Assembly: GCF_964656455.1 (NCBI RefSeq)
Contig: NC_135714.1
Coordinates: 82,791,903 to 82,855,902, forward strand
Direction: 5' to 3'
DNA length: 64,000 nt
DNA from: Halichoerus grypus
Taxonomy: Eukaryota; Chordata; Mammalia; Carnivora; Phocidae
The translations under genes and the position numbers were made by a program. Positions 61,089 through 64,000 of the stretch are shown here, one piece after another (position 1 is the first letter of the stretch; every line of letters begins with the position of its first letter). The notes beneath the pieces were generated by a model, which saw nothing but the letters and a program-made list of their open reading frames with translations, made no database searches and was not told the DNA's origin.

Positions 61089-61548
61089 CAATACCATATG
61101 ATTTCACTGATATGTAGAATCTAAAAAAAAAAGAATAAATAAAAAGCAGAATCAGATCTATAAATACAGAGAACAAACTGATGAGTGCTAAAGAGAAGGT
61201 GCTGAGGGGATGAGTGAAGGAGAGTGGTAGATACAGGCTTCCAGTTATGGAATGAGTAAGTCAAGGGTAATAAAAGGCACAGAATAGGGAATATAGTCAA
61301 TGATATTCTAATAGCATTGTAAAGTGATAGATGGTAGCTACACTTGTGGTAGGTGAATCACTATGTTGTACACCTGAAACTAATGCAACCTTGTGTGTCA
61401 ACCATACTCAAGTAAAAAAAAAAAATTAAATATGGTGTAAAGAGGAAAAGAAAAAAACACACAAGATATTAATATTATTTTACTATTCAATAAATAAATT
61501 TTTTGGCTCTTAAAAAATAAAACAAAATAAAATAAAATACCCTTTCCC
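61074..61548 (+). mobile_element. 5'-truncated L1 with possible 3' transduction
   Basis: AAAATTCCCTTTCCC (61074-61088) and AAAATACCCTTTCCC (61534-61548) are a 15-bp TSD with one mismatch. The insert has an L1 3' UTR (61089-61413, same subfamily as 29295-29668), a first A12 run (61414-61425), about 86 bases not belonging to L1, two overlapping AATAAA signals (61489-61498) and a second A-rich tail (61512-61533). Confidence 0.88.
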
Positions 61549-61720
61549 TCTAGTTTCCATTTCTCCAGCTCGTAAAATTTCCATTCATTCTTTAAGGTCT
61601 AGTTCAAATATTACCTGTTTTGGGAAGACCTCCTGGATCCTCCAAAGTTTTGAGTCCCACCTTTGTGATCTCATTGAATAAATTTAAATTTATATAACTT
61701 ATGAAATAGTATATCTATTT
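61549..61720 (+). mobile_element. L2 LINE, right part
   Basis: 'catttctccagctcgtaaaa', 'ttctttaaggtctagttcaa', 'gggaagacctcctggatcct' continue the L2 text broken at 61088. Confidence 0.65.
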
Positions 61721-61948
61721 TTTTATATTATTTCCCTCCCCAATCAGAATACCAGGAAAAAGGGTTAATAAATATTTATGAAGTAAAATATCTTATGGCC
61801 CTGATCATTGAGTATAGTTTGAATCATATAGTAGCAACTAACTGAATACTTACTGAATTAATATCTCTCGGGCAAATAATTAATTGGATGAATAAAAATT
61901 TTTGTGTTTATCTCCAGCATATTAACTCAGAAAATGTGAGCAACAAAA

Positions 61949-61989
61949 ATATTGAGCTCTGAAAAAAAAAAAAAATATATTGAGCTCTG
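61949..61989. repeat. 13-bp direct repeats flanking a pure A tract
   Basis: ATATTGAGCTCTG at 61949-61961 and 61977-61989 enclose A14 and one T. This is a target duplication with only a poly(A) insert. Confidence 0.9.
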
Positions 61990-62239
61990 TTTAATGGATA
62001 TATATAGAAATGTAAAGCAGCAGAATATATGGAACTTCTGGAAAATTGTCTCATTAATTTTAAATTATTGGGAGCATCCAAACCACATTATATGACTACA
62101 CTGAAATTAATTTTAAAATAACAACAAAATATAAACAAAAAACTGCCTTTAAAATTAAGAAAAGCTTTAACTTGTGAGTAAGAATCATAACACAGGGTAG
62201 AAAATATTTATAAGCAAACCATAATGAAATGGTTATATA

Positions 62240-62310
62240 TAAAAATCTATGGCTTACAATCAAAGCAATACTTAGAGGGAAATACAGAGCCTTAATACTT
62301 ATGTTACAGG
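62240..62310 (+). mobile_element. L1 ORF2 scrap
   Basis: 'aatctatggcttacaatcaa' plus AGCAATACTTAGAGGGAAAT corresponds to the ORF2 linker region (KAVLRGKY in intact copies; here KAILRGKY). It abuts an L1 5' UTR at 62311. Confidence 0.6.
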
Positions 62311-64000
62311 GTGCAGTCTAAGATGGCAGCATAGGAAGACTTTGAACTCACCTCTGCCCTCAGACATACCAAATCCACAGCTACATATGAAAAAATGCCC
62401 TCTGAAAAAGAACTGAAAAGTAGTGAACTGTTCCTCTATAGCAAAGGATAAAAGGACTACATTGAGACAGGTAGGAGAGGTGGAGACATGGTCTCACCAA
62501 AAAACTCACCCCAACTATGGTGACCCACAATAGGGAGGGATCTCACAAGTCCAGAATTTCTCCCAGAAAAGAGGGACTTGTGCCCTACATCGGGCACCCT
62601 ATCCCTTAAGACCTACACTAGAGATACAAGCATCCAAAACATCTTGCTTAGAAAATTAACAGAGCTTACCACCTAGAGACCCTGTAGGGAACTGAGATAC
62701 TCCTATTAAAGGACTCTCTCATGCACTTTCCCTCACCCTGAGACCCAGAGCAAAAGCAGCAGTTTGAAAAAGCACCTAGGCTATATGTGAAGGAGACTCA
62801 ATTTGGTAATCATAAAACATCTGCCAGTTGAGAATCTCTCCAGAGATGGAGGTGCCAGTGAGTACCATTTTTGCAGTCTCCTTCTACCCTTCTAGCACAG
62901 GCTGGTATGCGCAGATGGGGCACTCTCTCACTGCCTTGCTAAGGCCAGTGGGGATGAGCAGCTCCAGCATTCTCCTGCTGGGGGTCACATGTAGACACAA
63001 TACGTTCCTGCCACCTTGCTGAAACCAGCAGATGTGCACAACCAAGGCATATTCCCACTCCCTCGCTAAAGTTGGCAGGCATGCCCTGCCCCCTGAGCCT
63101 CCCAGCTGCATTGCTAAAGCTGGTAGATGCATGCAGTCCACAGAGGGGATGCCCCCTTATTGCCTGGCCCTGGTGGCCAGGAGGGCTGTGTTCTTGGGCT
63201 TAATGAGACTATAACAATTGGAAAAGAGTTCTTGGTAGGCTTCTACACCCAGGGCACTACACAGAGTGTAAAATGAAGCACACCCCCAGTCTCCTTGTGA
63301 AAAAGGCCTATTTACTTATCCTGGTGCTTCAGCCTGAGGAACAGCCTTTGGGTTTGCCATACATCTAGAGACCTCAGTAGAGCTCTCAGGGAACACAGGC
63401 AGGGAAACACCATCCTTGCATTCTCCCCTGGTCTCATTACAGTTCACCTCCCAGAAAGGAGCTTATATACCCATGTGAAGCCCCAGTTTTTGCATCTGTC
63501 AGCTACGGGACACCTTCAGATCTTCTGGTCTAGTGGCCAACAGGGTTTATAATTGTGGCCCCACAAGACTATATATATTTGCATATTTTAAAAGCTGCTG
63601 CTGAGGGTCTGGCTTCTAATCAGCATGAAATTATATACTGACTGAGTTCATTCCTCTTGGAAAATGACAGTCTTGACACACTCTCAACAACAAGGACCTA
63701 TCTAGAATAAATCAGGCTGCTTAGACAACCACAAAGATTCAAGAGACAACCAAGAGCTAGGGGGTAAGGTTGAACAATAAGTTTCATCACCTACATGAGG
63801 CCACTCCTTCAAGACCAGGAGAGGTGACAGTTTTGCCCAATACACAGAAACACACATAGACAGTAAAGCACACTGAGAAAACAGATGAATATGTTTCAAA
63901 CAAAAGAACAAAATAAAATGTCAGAAAAAGACTTCAATGAAATTGAGATAGTAATCTATTTGATAAAGAATTCAAAGTAATGGTGGGGGTACGTGGGTGG
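62311..64000 (+). mobile_element. L1 5' UTR, continuing beyond the window
   Basis: It starts GGTGCAGTCTAAGATGGCAG, 'cataggaagactttgaactc', the usual 5' end of old full-length L1. It is GC-richer than its surroundings, and near the window end shows 'acttcaatgaaattgagata' and 'tttgataaagaattcaaagt', the text found shortly before ORF1. ORF1 itself would start to the right of 64000. Open frames at 62828-63214 are UTR readings, not genes. Confidence 0.75.
62934..63160 (+). repeat. Diverged tandem units in L1 5' UTR
   Basis: The word CCTTGCTAAGGCC and its variants begin units at 62934, 63014, 63061 and about 63109; the last three are spaced 47-48 bases. Each unit continues with a GGCAGGCATG-like segment. 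This resembles degenerate monomers of an L1 promoter region. Confidence 0.5.

Overview
This window is nuclear DNA from a placental mammal, almost certainly of the order Carnivora. The evidence is six copies of a tRNA-Lys-derived Can-SINE (box-A-like start GGCGCCTGGGTGGCTCAG, CT-rich 3' part, AAATAAATAAAATC end) together with carnivore-type LINE-1 3' ends. The DNA is AT-rich and dense in old mammalian repeats (MIR, L2, L1M, MER5A, MaLR LTR). I found no convincing exon of a working protein-coding gene, no tRNA or rRNA gene and no CpG island. The open frames are short and mostly fall in repeats or low-complexity DNA. The window reads as intergenic or deep-intronic sequence. I see no sign of a new gene system; what it records well is retrotransposition.

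Layout. 1-2580: degenerate L1 in both orientations. 2580-8600: mostly unassigned, with one MIR. 8600-13240: MIR, two old L1 3' ends, an (AC)20 tract and an L2. 13240-18460: sparse, with MIR and one ancient repeat. 18470-21660: a decayed class I endogenous retrovirus (pol then env, plus strand), readable only across many frameshifts. 23440-31995: L2, old L1, a MaLR-type LTR, a twin-primed L1 (28101-29670), a Can-SINE, a smaller inverted L1 (30217-30505), a 200-base assembly gap and a Tigger-like transposon end. 32140-39080: L2, MIR, MER5A, TA/CA microsatellites, three Can-SINEs and an old L1 holding an LTR and a SINE. 39345-41830: nested repeats with a complete processed pseudogene of ribosomal protein gene RPS12. 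42865-54387: MIR, L2, a Can-SINE with a compound microsatellite, and an LTR-like block. 54402-57892: a younger L1 with a 5' inversion. 58061-64000: Can-SINE, L1 fragments, an L2 split by an L1 carrying a possible 3' transduction, and the 5' UTR of an L1 that runs out of the window.

How the parts relate. The L1 copies supply the machinery signature behind most other insertions. Can-SINEs and the RPS12 copy carry A-rich tails and 13-17 bp target-site duplications (TSDs), as expected for L1-driven reverse transcription. Three L1 copies show the 5' inversion attributed to twin priming, two of them with clear TSDs. Nesting gives relative ages: MIR/L2 and old L1M first, then MaLR, hAT-like and class I ERV insertions, then carnivore L1 and Can-SINEs, then the RPS12 copy and the 54-58 kb L1.
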